From Bartonella sp. JB63 (GTDB taxonomy: Bacteria > Pseudomonadota > Alphaproteobacteria > Rhizobiales > Rhizobiaceae), in assembly GCF_002022665.1 (NCBI RefSeq), contig NZ_CP019788.1, positions 1,385,501 to 1,449,500 on the forward strand: a DNA stretch of 64,000 bases, given 5' to 3'. The notes under the pieces were generated by a model, which made no database searches, was not told the origin of the DNA, and saw only the letters and a program-made list of their open reading frames with translations. This document shows, one piece after another, positions 41,801 through 50,610 of the stretch (positions within the stretch are counted from its first letter, which is position 1; each line of letters begins with the position of its first letter). A program made the translations under genes and the position numbers.

Positions 41801-43690
41801 ATGGCAAAAGTAATTGGTATTGATTTGGGGACGACCAACTCCTGTGTTTCTGTTATGGATGGCACAAATTCAAAGGTCATTGAAAATTCAGAAGGAGCAC
41901 GGACAACACCTTCGGTTGTCGCTTTTACTGATAGTGGAGAACGGCTTGTTGGACAACCTGCTAAACGACAAGCGGTTACAAATCCTGAAGGAACAGTTTT
42001 TGCAGTTAAACGTTTAATTGGGCGTCGTTTTGATGACCCTATGGTTGAAAAAGATAAGAAGCTTGTACCTTATAAAATTGTTAAAGGTGACAATGGTGAT
42101 GCGTGGGTTGAGGAAGCAGGTAAAAAATATTCCCCATCACAAATTTCAGCAATGATTCTTCAAAAGATGAAAGAAACTGCAGAGTCTTATTTAGGGGAAA
42201 AAGTTGAGAAAGCCGTCATTACTGTTCCTGCTTACTTTAATGATGCACAGCGTCAAGCTACCAAAGACGCTGGTAAAATTGCCGGACTTGAGGTTTTACG
42301 GATTATCAATGAGCCTACAGCAGCAGCTTTGGCTTATGGTTTAGATAAGAAAGACGGAAAAACGATAGCTGTTTATGATCTTGGGGGTGGTACATTTGAT
42401 ATTTCTGTCCTTGAAATTGGAGATGGTGTTTTTGAAGTTAAATCAACCAACGGAGATACATTCTTAGGTGGTGAAGATTTTGATATGCGCCTAGTTAGTT
42501 ATTTTGCAGAGGAATTCAAAAAAGAGCAAGGAATTGATCTAAAAAATGATAAATTAGCGTTGCAGCGTTTAAAGGAAGCCGCAGAAAAAGCAAAGATTGA
42601 ACTTTCTTCTTCACAGCAAACAGAGATCAATTTGCCGTTTATTACAGCTGATCAGTCTGGTCCTAAGCACTTAACGATGAAATTGACACGAGCGAAGTTT
42701 GAATCTTTAGTTGAAGATTTAGTACAACGGACTATTGAACCTTGTAAAGCCGCATTAAAAGATGCAGGCCTGAGTGCAGGTGAGATTGATGAAGTTGTTT
42801 TGGTGGGTGGTATGACCCGTATGCCTAAGATACAAGAAGTTGTACAAAGCTTCTTCGGTAAGGATCCACATAAAGGTGTTAATCCTGATGAAGTTGTTGC
42901 TATGGGTGCAGCTATTCAAGGTGGAGTGTTACAAGGTGACGTAAAAGATGTGTTACTTCTAGATGTGACTCCTTTATCTTTAGGTATTGAAACATTGGGT
43001 GGGGTATTTACACGTTTAATTGAACGCAATACTACTATTCCTACTAAAAAGTCGCAAACTTTTTCAACGGCTGATGATAATCAAAATGCTGTAACTATTC
43101 GTGTTTTCCAAGGTGAACGTGAAATGGCTAATGATAATAAGTTGTTGGCTCAATTTGATCTTGTTGGTATTCCGCCAGCACCGCGTGGCGTTCCTCAAAT
43201 TGAGGTTACTTTTGATATTGATGCGAATGGTATTGTAAATGTTTCTGCTAAAGATAAAGGGACTGGTAAAGAACATCAAATTCGTATTCAAGCATCAGGT
43301 GGTTTGAGTGATACTGATATTGAAAAAATGGTTCAAGATGCAGAAGCGCATGCTGCTGAGGATAAAAAGCGTCGTGAAAATGTTGAAACTAGAAATAGGG
43401 CAGAATCTCTTGTCCATTCAACTGAGAAGTCATTGAATGAATATGGCGATAAGCTTTCAGCTGAAGATAAAGGCCAAATTGAAAAAGCAATAGCTGATTT
43501 GAAGACGGCTCTTGAGGGTAGTGATGCTGAAGAAGTAGCAACAAAGATGCAGAAATTAGCAGAGGCTAGTATGAAGCTTGGGCAGGCTATGTATGAAGAT
43601 TCGTCAGCAAAAGCTAATACTGAGTCAGATACGAAAAATGATGATGTTGTTGATGCTGACTTTGAAGAAGTTAATGATAAGAAGAAATAG
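41801..43690 (+). CDS. dnaK: Chaperone DnaK (Hsp70)
   Basis: DnaK binds and releases unfolded polypeptides in an ATP-driven cycle with DnaJ and GrpE. The 629-residue protein has the three Hsp70 signatures: [14 protein letters not shown] at the N-terminus, the segment [16 protein letters not shown], and [17 protein letters not shown], followed by the interdomain linker [13 protein letters not shown]. The C-terminus is rich in Asp and Glu as expected. Start ATG 41801 follows GTGGAG. A terminator hairpin separates it from dnaJ, which probably lets dnaK be expressed more highly. Confidence 0.98.
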   Translation: MAKVIGIDLGTTNSCVSVMDGTNSKVIENSEGARTTPSVVAFTDSGERLVGQPAKRQAVTNPEGTVFAVKRLIGRRFDDPMVEKDKKLVPYKIVKGDNGDAWVEEAGKKYSPSQISAMILQKMKETAESYLGEKVEKAVITVPAYFNDAQRQATKDAGKIAGLEVLRIINEPTAAALAYGLDKKDGKTIAVYDLGGGTFDISVLEIGDGVFEVKSTNGDTFLGGEDFDMRLVSYFAEEFKKEQGIDLKNDKLALQRLKEAAEKAKIELSSSQQTEINLPFITADQSGPKHLTMKLTRAKFESLVEDLVQRTIEPCKAALKDAGLSAGEIDEVVLVGGMTRMPKIQEVVQSFFGKDPHKGVNPDEVVAMGAAIQGGVLQGDVKDVLLLDVTPLSLGIETLGGVFTRLIERNTTIPTKKSQTFSTADDNQNAVTIRVFQGEREMANDNKLLAQFDLVGIPPAPRGVPQIEVTFDIDANGIVNVSAKDKGTGKEHQIRIQASGGLSDTDIEKMVQDAEAHAAEDKKRRENVETRNRAESLVHSTEKSLNEYGDKLSAEDKGQIEKAIADLKTALEGSDAEEVATKMQKLAEASMKLGQAMYEDSSAKANTESDTKNDDVVDADFEEVNDKKK

Positions 43691-43720
43691 TTAAAGCAAA
43701 TGTGTTTATGAATTATTAAA

Positions 43721-43757
43721 CCCGGCCTGCAAGATATAAGGCTGGGCTTTGTTGTTT
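43721..43757 (+). terminator. Terminator between dnaK and dnaJ
   Basis: An eight-pair stem with one wobble (CCCGGCCT at 43721-43728 and AGGCTGGG at 43739-43746) is followed by a CTTTGTTGTTT tail, 30 bases after the dnaK stop. Confidence 0.65.
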
Positions 43758-43842
43758 AGAGGCAGTTTTTCTGTGTTTTTTTTAAAACTAAATTAAAATA
43801 AGTGTTATCTGGAATAGATGGCAGAAAATTTATCGGGAATAC

Positions 43843-44973
43843 ATGATGAAGGTTGATTATTATGAAATTCTTGGCGTAACCCGTGGATGCGATGATAAAA
43901 AGTTGAAATCTGCTTTTCGTAAGTTAGCGATGCAATATCATCCGGATCGTAATGCGGGGGATAAAGAGGCAGAACGGAAATTTAAGGAAATTGGCGAAGC
44001 CTATGAAGTGCTTAAAGATCCTCAAAAACGGGCTGCTTATGACCGGTTTGGTCATGCGGCTTTTGAAAATAATGGTCGCGAAGGATCTAATCCATTTGGT
44101 GGTGGATTTGCTGATATTTTTGAAGATTTTTTTGGCGAAATTATGGGGGGTGGGCATCGTAAGCGTAGTGATGGCCGTGAACGTGGAGCTGATTTAAGCT
44201 ATAATATGGAAGTGACATTGGAAGAGGCATTTGCCGGAAAAACTGCACAAATTAATATTCCAAGTTCCATTATTTGTGATGCTTGTGAGGGATTAGGTAC
44301 AAAGAAAGGCTCTAAACCAAAAGCTTGTGGGACTTGTCATGGAACTGGACGTGTACGTGCTACACAGGGCTTTTTTTCGATTGAGCGGACATGTCCAGTT
44401 TGTCATGGTCGTGGTGAAATCATTACAGATCCGTGTTTAAAATGTCATGGGACAAGAAGAGTTGAAGAAAATCGTTCATTGCGCGTCAATATTCCAGCAG
44501 GTATTGAAGATGGTACGCGTATTCGTCTTTCTGGTGAGGGAGATGCAGGGATTAGTGGTGGTCCTGCAGGTGATCTTTATATTTTTCTTTCCATTAAAGC
44601 ACATGAATTTTTTCAAAGAGATGGTGCCGATCTTCATTGTCGTGTGCCTATTTCAATGGTTACAGCTGCTTTAGGGGGTGAATTTGAGGTCTCTGCCCTT
44701 GATGGGATTAAGGCACGGGTTAAAGTTCCTGAAGGTACACAAAATGGACGCCAATTTCGCCTAAAAGGTAAAGGAATGCCCATGTTGCGTCAACAAGCTA
44801 AGGGTGATCTTTATATCCACATCACTATTGAAACACCACAAAAATTGACTCAAGAACAACGCACATTATTACAAGAATTTGATAAACTTTCAAATCATGA
44901 AAATTCACCACAATCACATGGTTTTTTTGCACGTATGAAGGAGTTTTTTGATAATATTGCTGGTCAAGATTAA
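43843..44973 (+). CDS. dnaJ: Co-chaperone DnaJ (Hsp40)
   Basis: DnaJ stimulates DnaK's ATPase and delivers substrates. The J domain has the HPD motif in [12 protein letters not shown], then a Gly/Phe-rich stretch ([17 protein letters not shown]), then the zinc region with four repeats: [24 protein letters not shown] and CLKCHGTR, and the C-terminal substrate domains. The 376-residue length is usual for type I DnaJ. Two adjacent ATG codons are possible starts. It lies 152 bases after dnaK, the usual order. Confidence 0.97.
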   Translation: MMKVDYYEILGVTRGCDDKKLKSAFRKLAMQYHPDRNAGDKEAERKFKEIGEAYEVLKDPQKRAAYDRFGHAAFENNGREGSNPFGGGFADIFEDFFGEIMGGGHRKRSDGRERGADLSYNMEVTLEEAFAGKTAQINIPSSIICDACEGLGTKKGSKPKACGTCHGTGRVRATQGFFSIERTCPVCHGRGEIITDPCLKCHGTRRVEENRSLRVNIPAGIEDGTRIRLSGEGDAGISGGPAGDLYIFLSIKAHEFFQRDGADLHCRVPISMVTAALGGEFEVSALDGIKARVKVPEGTQNGRQFRLKGKGMPMLRQQAKGDLYIHITIETPQKLTQEQRTLLQEFDKLSNHENSPQSHGFFARMKEFFDNIAGQD

Positions 44974-45061
44974 TAAATAAGTGTAGGGGAAACTTAAAGA
45001 CTAACATAATAATCTTTACTAATTCAGAGTTTATTAATTGTATATTTTAATATTTAATTAT

Positions 45062-45148
45062 TTGAAACAAGTTACTCTTATTTTGCTTTTATTTTTGTTT
45101 GGGGCAGCTCTAATAATGAGATGGTATTTTAATGGATTGAGTCGTTAA
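45062..45148 (+). CDS. Possible 28-residue membrane microprotein
   Basis: A TTG-initiated frame encodes KQVTLILLLFLFGAALI followed by MRWYFNGLSR, that is, one hydrophobic helix and a basic C-terminal end, as in real small membrane proteins. It ends 63 bases before argB. No ribosome binding site is visible and AT-rich DNA makes chance hydrophobic frames common, so this is a suggestion only. Confidence 0.2.
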   Translation: MKQVTLILLLFLFGAALIMRWYFNGLSR

Positions 45149-45211
45149 AACTTGTTTTCACTTTTCTTAAATTCCATTAAGAAGAGGTAAAGATGATGCG
45201 GAGACTCTTTA

Positions 45212-46117
45212 ATGGATAATATCGAGAACAATGATGAAAAGTCTTTTGAAAAACAGGCAGCGTTTTTGTCATCTGCTTTACCTTATATGCAAAAGTATGA
45301 AAATGAAACAATTGTTGTGAAGTACGGTGGGCATGCTATGGGTGATCCTGCTTTAGGACGGGCATTTGCTCGTGATATTGCTTTATTAAAGCAGTCCGGT
45401 ATTAATCCTATTGTTGTTCATGGTGGAGGTCCTCAAATTGCTGAAATCTTGACTAAAATGGGGGTTGAATCACGATTTGAAGATGGTTTACGTGTAACCG
45501 ATGAAAAAATCGTTGAAGTTGTTGAAATGGTTTTAGCAGGCTCAATAAATAAGAAAATTGTAGCTCTTATCAATGCTGAAGGTGAATGGGCAATTGGACT
45601 TTGTGGCAAAGATGGTAATATGGTTTTTGCTGAAAAGTCTTATAAGACCGTTATTGATCCTGATTCACATATTGAACGTGTTGTAGATTTGGGATTTGTT
45701 GGTGAACCTATCGAGATTGATCGAACGTTGCTTGATCTTTTGGCGTGTTCTGAAATGATCCCAGTCATTGCTCCTGTTGCTCCAGGACGCGATGGTAAAA
45801 CCTATAATATTAATGCTGATATTTTTGCTGGAGCTCTTGCTGGCGCTGTAAAAGCAAAACGTCTTTTATTTTTAACTGATGTTTCTGGTGTTTTGGATAG
45901 AGAAAAGAAACTCTTAAAGGAATTGACTATTCCTAAGGCTAAAAAATTTATCAAAGATGGAACAATTTCAGGTGGTATGATTCCAAAAGTAGAAACTTGT
46001 ATTAAAGCTATTCAAGAGGGTGTAGAAGGTGTTGTTATTTTGAATGGAAAAACTCCCCATTCTATTTTGCTTGAACTCTTTACTGAGCATGGGGCGGGAA
46101 CGCTCATTGTTTCGTAA
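45212..46117 (+). CDS. argB: Acetylglutamate kinase
   Basis: ArgB phosphorylates N-acetylglutamate in arginine biosynthesis. The 301-residue protein has the amino-acid kinase motifs [20 protein letters not shown] near the N-terminus, the acetylglutamate-binding [19 protein letters not shown], and [12 protein letters not shown] plus SGGMIPKVE toward the end. GGAG lies nine bases before the ATG at 45212. In rhizobia argB is followed within a few genes by dapD; here an EamA permease and the virB island intervene. Confidence 0.97.
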   Translation: MDNIENNDEKSFEKQAAFLSSALPYMQKYENETIVVKYGGHAMGDPALGRAFARDIALLKQSGINPIVVHGGGPQIAEILTKMGVESRFEDGLRVTDEKIVEVVEMVLAGSINKKIVALINAEGEWAIGLCGKDGNMVFAEKSYKTVIDPDSHIERVVDLGFVGEPIEIDRTLLDLLACSEMIPVIAPVAPGRDGKTYNINADIFAGALAGAVKAKRLLFLTDVSGVLDREKKLLKELTIPKAKKFIKDGTISGGMIPKVETCIKAIQEGVEGVVILNGKTPHSILLELFTEHGAGTLIVS

Positions 46118-46160
46118 GAGAGATGAAATTAATTTGAAGGATGGGGCTTTTATAGCTAGA

Positions 46161-47075
46161 ATGAAACAGTTGAGATATTCCTTATTTAGTAAGCAAGAAT
46201 TGGCGTTGTTTTTTGCGACAGTGCTATGGGGTATTACGTTTTTAATTATTCATATTGCTGTACGTTATAGTGGGCCTCTTTTTTTTGTAGGATTTCGTTT
46301 TATTGTTGCAGCACTCATATCTACGGTGGTTTTTTGGCGATCTATGAAAGATATAAATGTTTATGAAGTTTTTGCTGGAATGGCTATAGGTTTTGGAATA
46401 TTTCTTGGCTACACTTTTCAAACTGCAGGGCTTCAGACTATTATTAGTAGTCAGTCAGCTTTTATTACGGCAATATATGTTCCGATAGTTCCAGTTTTAC
46501 AATGGATTTTTTTTAAAAAACTACCCCATTTATATAGTTGGATTGGTATTATTTTCGCTTTTATTGGACTCATATTGGTTTCTGGACAAGATCTCAAAGG
46601 TATTCGTTTTTCAAAAGGTGAAATTCTTACTTTGCTGGGAGCTTTAGCGATTGCTGGAGAAATTATGCTGATTGGGTTTTTTGCAAATAAAGTTGATAGC
46701 CGACGTATAACAATTATACAGTTATTTTTTGGTAGCTTTTTTGCATTTTGTTGTATGCCTTTAATGGGTGAGAGCATTCCTGAATTTTCATGGGTTTGGT
46801 TTAATATAGGTGTGGGATTGGCACTGATGAGTGCGGTGATCCAATTGACTATGAATTGGGCACAGAAATCTGTTTCGCCCACTCGGGCAACACTTATTTA
46901 TGCTGGTGAGCCTGTGTGGGCTGGTATTGTTGGACGTTTGGCTGGAGAATATTTATCTCCCTCAACTTTGTTGGGTGGTTTGTTTATTATGATAGGAATT
47001 GTAGTCGCTGAATTAAAACCTTCACAAGGGCGTAAAAAAAATAAAACAACTGGAAAAATAATTAGTTTGCTTTGA
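46161..47075 (+). CDS. EamA/DMT-family inner membrane transporter
   Basis: The protein has about ten hydrophobic segments in two EamA repeats, the drug/metabolite transporter fold; segments such as FFATVLWGITFLIIHIAVRY and AGEPVWAGIVGRLAGEYL are typical. Substrates in this family range from amino acids to nucleotides and cannot be told here. The open frame extends upstream to 46044 inside argB, but the ATG at 46161, 43 bases past the argB stop, gives a standard N-terminus and 304 residues. It converges on the bep gene; a hairpin lies between them. Confidence 0.88.
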   Translation: MKQLRYSLFSKQELALFFATVLWGITFLIIHIAVRYSGPLFFVGFRFIVAALISTVVFWRSMKDINVYEVFAGMAIGFGIFLGYTFQTAGLQTIISSQSAFITAIYVPIVPVLQWIFFKKLPHLYSWIGIIFAFIGLILVSGQDLKGIRFSKGEILTLLGALAIAGEIMLIGFFANKVDSRRITIIQLFFGSFFAFCCMPLMGESIPEFSWVWFNIGVGLALMSAVIQLTMNWAQKSVSPTRATLIYAGEPVWAGIVGRLAGEYLSPSTLLGGLFIMIGIVVAELKPSQGRKKNKTTGKIISLL

Positions 47076-47172
47076 TAATATTTAAATCTTGATATGGTTA
47101 TTTTGTAAAAGAAATCATTATGTTGATGTTCTATAAAGTCTATACATTTCAGTATAGTGTTAAAATCTGCTA

Positions 47173-47205
47173 TAGGTGAGATATTTTCGAAATAACTCTC
47201 ACCTA
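47173..47205. terminator. Two-tier hairpin between convergent EamA and Fic/BID genes
   Basis: Perfect nine-base arms TAGGTGAGA (47173-47181) and TCTCACCTA (47197-47205) enclose a loop that can pair again (TATTT with AAATA around TCG). It lies between two 3' ends and may end transcription in both directions, although the T-runs beside it are poor. Confidence 0.55.
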
Positions 47206-47240
47206 CAGATGTTCAAATGAAAGGCAAAATTTTTACATTT

Positions 47241-48914
47241 TTATCCTGATACAATGGAGTTTTTTGCAATATCAACTGTTAGTTTTTGCATTTGTTGGTA
47301 TACTTTTTTAGCTTCTTGAGTAATTTTAATGATTATTTCTGCTTTAGTTTCTGATATACCAACACTTTTAGCAAAGTTTTTATCATTTTCCTTGACCATT
47401 TTGCGCTCGTTTGGTGAGAGACGAGCATTAAGTGCATTTATAAGCTCAGTGAGCTCTTTGGCAATCGAAGCAGAAAATTTTCCCTCTAATAAAACTTCTT
47501 TCCGCTTTTCTTCTGGTAAGTTAAGAATGTTTTTCAATTCTTCGCTGGGTGGTTTTACCATTTTTTGACAGCGTTTTTGTTCTAATTGGTGCTGTTGAAG
47601 TATTGTTGTTTCAGCATTTTTTACAGAAGACATATAATTTTCAACTGAGTTAGCAAGTTTGATAACATTATCTTCAGCTTTTTTACGCATCGAGTTTTTT
47701 ACACCCAATATTTTTATACCTGCAAGCTTAGAAATAGATTGAGGAGACAACATAATTTGTCTAGAAAGTTGTTCACCTGCCTTTGGATTTGTATTAATCA
47801 AACTTATTTGATTACTTAATGCTTTTGAGCTACCATAAACAAGTTTTGATAAATATGTAATTTGTGTTAGGTTTTGTTGGATAAGGGCATCTTTTTGAAT
47901 ATTTTCAGTTATTGCACTCTTTGTTAAAGGGGGTATTTTTTCTTTTGGAATGAGAGTGTCTTCAACATTTTTTTTTATTGGAACTGTAAGGATACAGTCA
48001 TCACCAATTTTTAATACTTTTAGTTGTTCTGGTGTACAATTATCTTTACTAAAGATGGAGTAGATATTATCACCTGTTTTGAGTATAATACTATCTGGAC
48101 TATCACCTTTATAGGTTCCGGTATAGGTGAAACCTTTATCTGCTGCTACAATAATACAATCATTAATATTTTTGTGATCAATATTTTTTATGTTTTTCAT
48201 GCATTCCTTCAAAACAGCTGTTTTTTCAGGGTTGGAGATATCATCAAAAAGCTTTTTCATAGGTTCTAAATTACTATCTTGTGCTGCTGCAATACTGGCG
48301 TAAGACATGCGTTCTTTTGTTACAACTGAAAAATCAAGATAATAATTTGCAACTTGAGCAAGTTTTTCACAAAATAGACGTTGTGTACGTCCATTACCTT
48401 CTCTAAAAGGATGCGTATAGTTAAGGAGAGAAAATATTTCCGCCATATTATGAATAAATTCTTTACGCGATAAGCTTTGTAAATTATTGTTTTTGATAAT
48501 TATTCTATCAATATTTTTTAAACCATCTTGCACTTTATTGCCGATTGCAAAAACGATTGGTTGATCTGTTTTCCAATTTGATCTCATCATTTCTGGCATA
48601 ATACCAACTGTACCATCCTCAAATGAAAAAGGAATTTCGCGAGTATGTCCGGCCCATTCAAACGTTTTTTTAAATAATTCTTTATGAAGATATTTTAAAT
48701 AGGAAGAATCAAATTTTTCGGGTGGTTTTTCTTGACGCAAGTTGATAGCTGCTTTTGCTGTATCATGTGCACATTTATTAATAAAGTCTTTATGGTTTGT
48801 TATTCCATATTTATTCTTCAGTGTAAGACTATTGGGATAGTTATAACTATTAGGTGAAGGTAGGTTAGATGCTGATTCTGTTACTACTACTTCATTTGAT
48901 AGTATTTTTTCCAT
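47241..48914 (-). CDS. BepA-like T4SS effector: Fic AMP-transferase domain, OB fold, BID domain
   Basis: The 557-residue protein follows the Bartonella effector protein (Bep) plan. The N-terminal Fic domain has the complete active-site motif HPFREGNGRTQR (residues 168-179, catalytic His168), which in active Fic enzymes transfers AMP to a host target hydroxyl. A small OB-like region (about 245-310) follows, then a C-terminal BID domain (about 330-530), the signal recognised by the VirD4 coupling protein, with a lysine-rich end. Overall similarity to BepA is evident from memory, including LKNKYGI, HDTAKA and FEWAGH near the N-terminus. AAGGAAAT precedes the ATG. No VbhA/BiaA-type antitoxin motif (S/T-x3-E-G/N) was found in the short spacer upstream. 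Confidence 0.88.
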   Translation of the reverse strand: MEKILSNEVVVTESASNLPSPNSYNYPNSLTLKNKYGITNHKDFINKCAHDTAKAAINLRQEKPPEKFDSSYLKYLHKELFKKTFEWAGHTREIPFSFEDGTVGIMPEMMRSNWKTDQPIVFAIGNKVQDGLKNIDRIIIKNNNLQSLSRKEFIHNMAEIFSLLNYTHPFREGNGRTQRLFCEKLAQVANYYLDFSVVTKERMSYASIAAAQDSNLEPMKKLFDDISNPEKTAVLKECMKNIKNIDHKNINDCIIVAADKGFTYTGTYKGDSPDSIILKTGDNIYSIFSKDNCTPEQLKVLKIGDDCILTVPIKKNVEDTLIPKEKIPPLTKSAITENIQKDALIQQNLTQITYLSKLVYGSSKALSNQISLINTNPKAGEQLSRQIMLSPQSISKLAGIKILGVKNSMRKKAEDNVIKLANSVENYMSSVKNAETTILQQHQLEQKRCQKMVKPPSEELKNILNLPEEKRKEVLLEGKFSASIAKELTELINALNARLSPNERKMVKENDKNFAKSVGISETKAEIIIKITQEAKKVYQQMQKLTVDIAKNSIVSG

Positions 48915-49174
48915 AATTATTTCCTTATAGTGAAATTTTTTTCATGAAATGTTTAATTAATTTCTTTTTCTACGGCTGGTGGAATGACGATTTGAACTCA
49001 CAAACATCTTGAAAGATAAATTGTTGTTTTGCAGTGCACGATTTTACAAAATTATGGAGCAAAGCATGAAAATTGGCCTTTTGAGAAAGCAGAGCAGATT
49101 TTTCATGCACTTTACATATGGCTAACGCCTTTTGTTTAAAGGCATTAACCATGATTTTGTTGAAAAATTTGACA
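48915..49174. other. Spacer between virB6 and the bep gene, where virB7-B11 would be expected
   Basis: Only 260 bases separate virB6 from the effector gene. A 77-codon frame (48970-49203, minus) overlaps the end of virB6 but has no family resemblance and no lipobox, so it is not called virB7. The sequence is less AT-rich than nearby spacers and may be a deletion scar. Confidence 0.5.
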
Positions 49175-50170
49175 TTAAAATCGGCCACGCGCACCCCCTC
49201 CACGCATCATTTGTGCAGCATGTGCAGCATGCGCAGCACTAGCGCTTCGAGAAACTCCTGAAGCCGTATTTCTTGCTATGCCTCCACCGAGGTTAAAGCC
49301 ACTTCTGAAGGCGTTAGAAGCCATCGACAACATTTGTACTCCTGCAGATACTCCGGCATGATAATATGGTCCTCCACTAGAGAGTGCAGAAGCAATGGTG
49401 GGAAGTCCTTGAAAGAGAAAACTTCCTACTATTGAGACTACCAGGACAGGGGGAAGTAAGAAATAGATTGAATCATATTGGCTGTCGAAAACATACAAAG
49501 TAATTTTGCACATCATTGTTCCCAGAAACATCACAAGAACTTGTAAAACTGTAAAGTTAACTAATGTTGTAATCCATGCATCGGCGTATCTTCTGGTTAC
49601 ATTGAACAAATATAAACTAATGAAAACAGGTCCGAGACTTATGACCATGACCAATGTGACTCTGGCAAACATTTGGATAATAAAACCAATTGTACAAAAA
49701 ATAATAATTGCCAAAAACATTAAAGCACCAATCAGTCCAACTACAATCTTTTCAAAAAAATACGCTCTAGCTACAAATTCTTGATAACGAGTATTGGCCA
49801 CTAACAAAATATAATCGAAGACATTGGAATCAACGGGATTACTATTGAACGCATTTCCGATAGCATTTGCTAAATTACCAAAGAATATGTCTTTAACGTA
49901 AATATTAAATGTATCTGCATTTGTTGCCATTGTTGTCACGATAACGATTTTGACGACATTATTAATAAGGCTATGCATTGAAAGGGCAGCGCGGCCAGTC
50001 ATAACATTGTAGCCATATAAAAAGATAAAAATGATAGCTGCCAGGTTTAATGGTGTTGCAATAGCAGAAGACAAGCTACTAACTGTTGAATCCACCACAC
50101 CATTGAGCGGCACTAAAATATATGAAGAAACACTTTCGAATGGAGTAAATTTAAAATCTGGCTTTGGCAT
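49175..50170 (-). CDS. virB6: VirB6, polytopic inner-membrane T4SS subunit
   Basis: The 331-residue protein has six or so hydrophobic segments (for example LIGALMFLAIIIFCTIGFII and VTLVMVISLGPVFISLYLF) and the conserved start SVSSYILVPLNGVVDSTVSS, matching the VirB6/TrbL family that forms part of the inner-membrane channel. The C-terminus is rich in Ala, Gly and His-Ala repeats and ends GARGRF. It begins five bases after the virB5 stop, so it is in the same operon. It is complete, unlike the locus as a whole. Confidence 0.9.
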   Translation of the reverse strand: MPKPDFKFTPFESVSSYILVPLNGVVDSTVSSLSSAIATPLNLAAIIFIFLYGYNVMTGRAALSMHSLINNVVKIVIVTTMATNADTFNIYVKDIFFGNLANAIGNAFNSNPVDSNVFDYILLVANTRYQEFVARAYFFEKIVVGLIGALMFLAIIIFCTIGFIIQMFARVTLVMVISLGPVFISLYLFNVTRRYADAWITTLVNFTVLQVLVMFLGTMMCKITLYVFDSQYDSIYFLLPPVLVVSIVGSFLFQGLPTIASALSSGGPYYHAGVSAGVQMLSMASNAFRSGFNLGGGIARNTASGVSRSASAAHAAHAAQMMRGGGARGRF

Positions 50171-50175
50171 TATTT

Positions 50176-50610
50176 TTATCTGATTTTGATATTATTTTTA
50201 GCTTTCTCCAACTCTTCTTTTAGTGTGTTGTGAACAATTTCATGTTTTTTTTCTTGTTCCTCTTCACGTTTTTTTTCTTTTGATTGAGAATTTTCTGATT
50301 TAATAATAGAAAGAGCCTGAAGTTTTAGAATGTCTACTTGAAGCTTAGCTTGAAGAATAGCCAGCTTGGATTCAAGATCTTTTCTTTTTTTTTCATCAGT
50401 TTCTGATAAAATTTTCTGACTGATTTCCTGAATCTCTTTTTCATTTTTAGTAGCTGAAGCATAAATAGATTCAGCTATTTTTAATTTTGTCTCTTCTGAT
50501 GTTGTATCTTCTATGACACTTTTATAATATCGCTCACTATCTTCTGTAGCTCCCGATACTCCATGAGAGATGAAACTTGAAGATAAAAGCATAATTATAA
50601 ATTTTTTCAT
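50176..50610 (-). CDS. virB5: VirB5-type pilus-associated protein (17-kDa antigen family)
   Basis: The ATG at 50610 overlaps the virB4 stop (ATGA) and opens a signal peptide (KKFIIMLLSSSFISHGVSG). The rest is a highly charged, helical protein of about 125 residues with long Glu/Lys stretches, ending EKAKNNIKIR. By position and size (144 residues) it is the VirB5 of Bartonella, known in B. henselae as the 17-kDa antigen, a minor pilus component. VirB5 proteins diverge quickly, so assignment rests on gene order, size and signal peptide. Confidence 0.82.
   Translation of the reverse strand: MKKFIIMLLSSSFISHGVSGATEDSERYYKSVIEDTTSEETKLKIAESIYASATKNEKEIQEISQKILSETDEKKRKDLESKLAILQAKLQVDILKLQALSIIKSENSQSKEKKREEEQEKKHEIVHNTLKEELEKAKNNIKIR

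Noticed and set aside
48974..48999. Minus-strand sequence resembling a tRNA 3' end (TTCAAATC ... CCACCA), a possible attachment site
   Set aside because: The T-stem does not pair and the distance from the T-loop to CCA is about three bases too short; no rest of a tRNA lies upstream.
48970..49203. 77-codon minus-strand frame as virB7
   Set aside because: No lipoprotein signal, overlaps the end of virB6, and composition is not that of a membrane or secretion protein; no family recognised.
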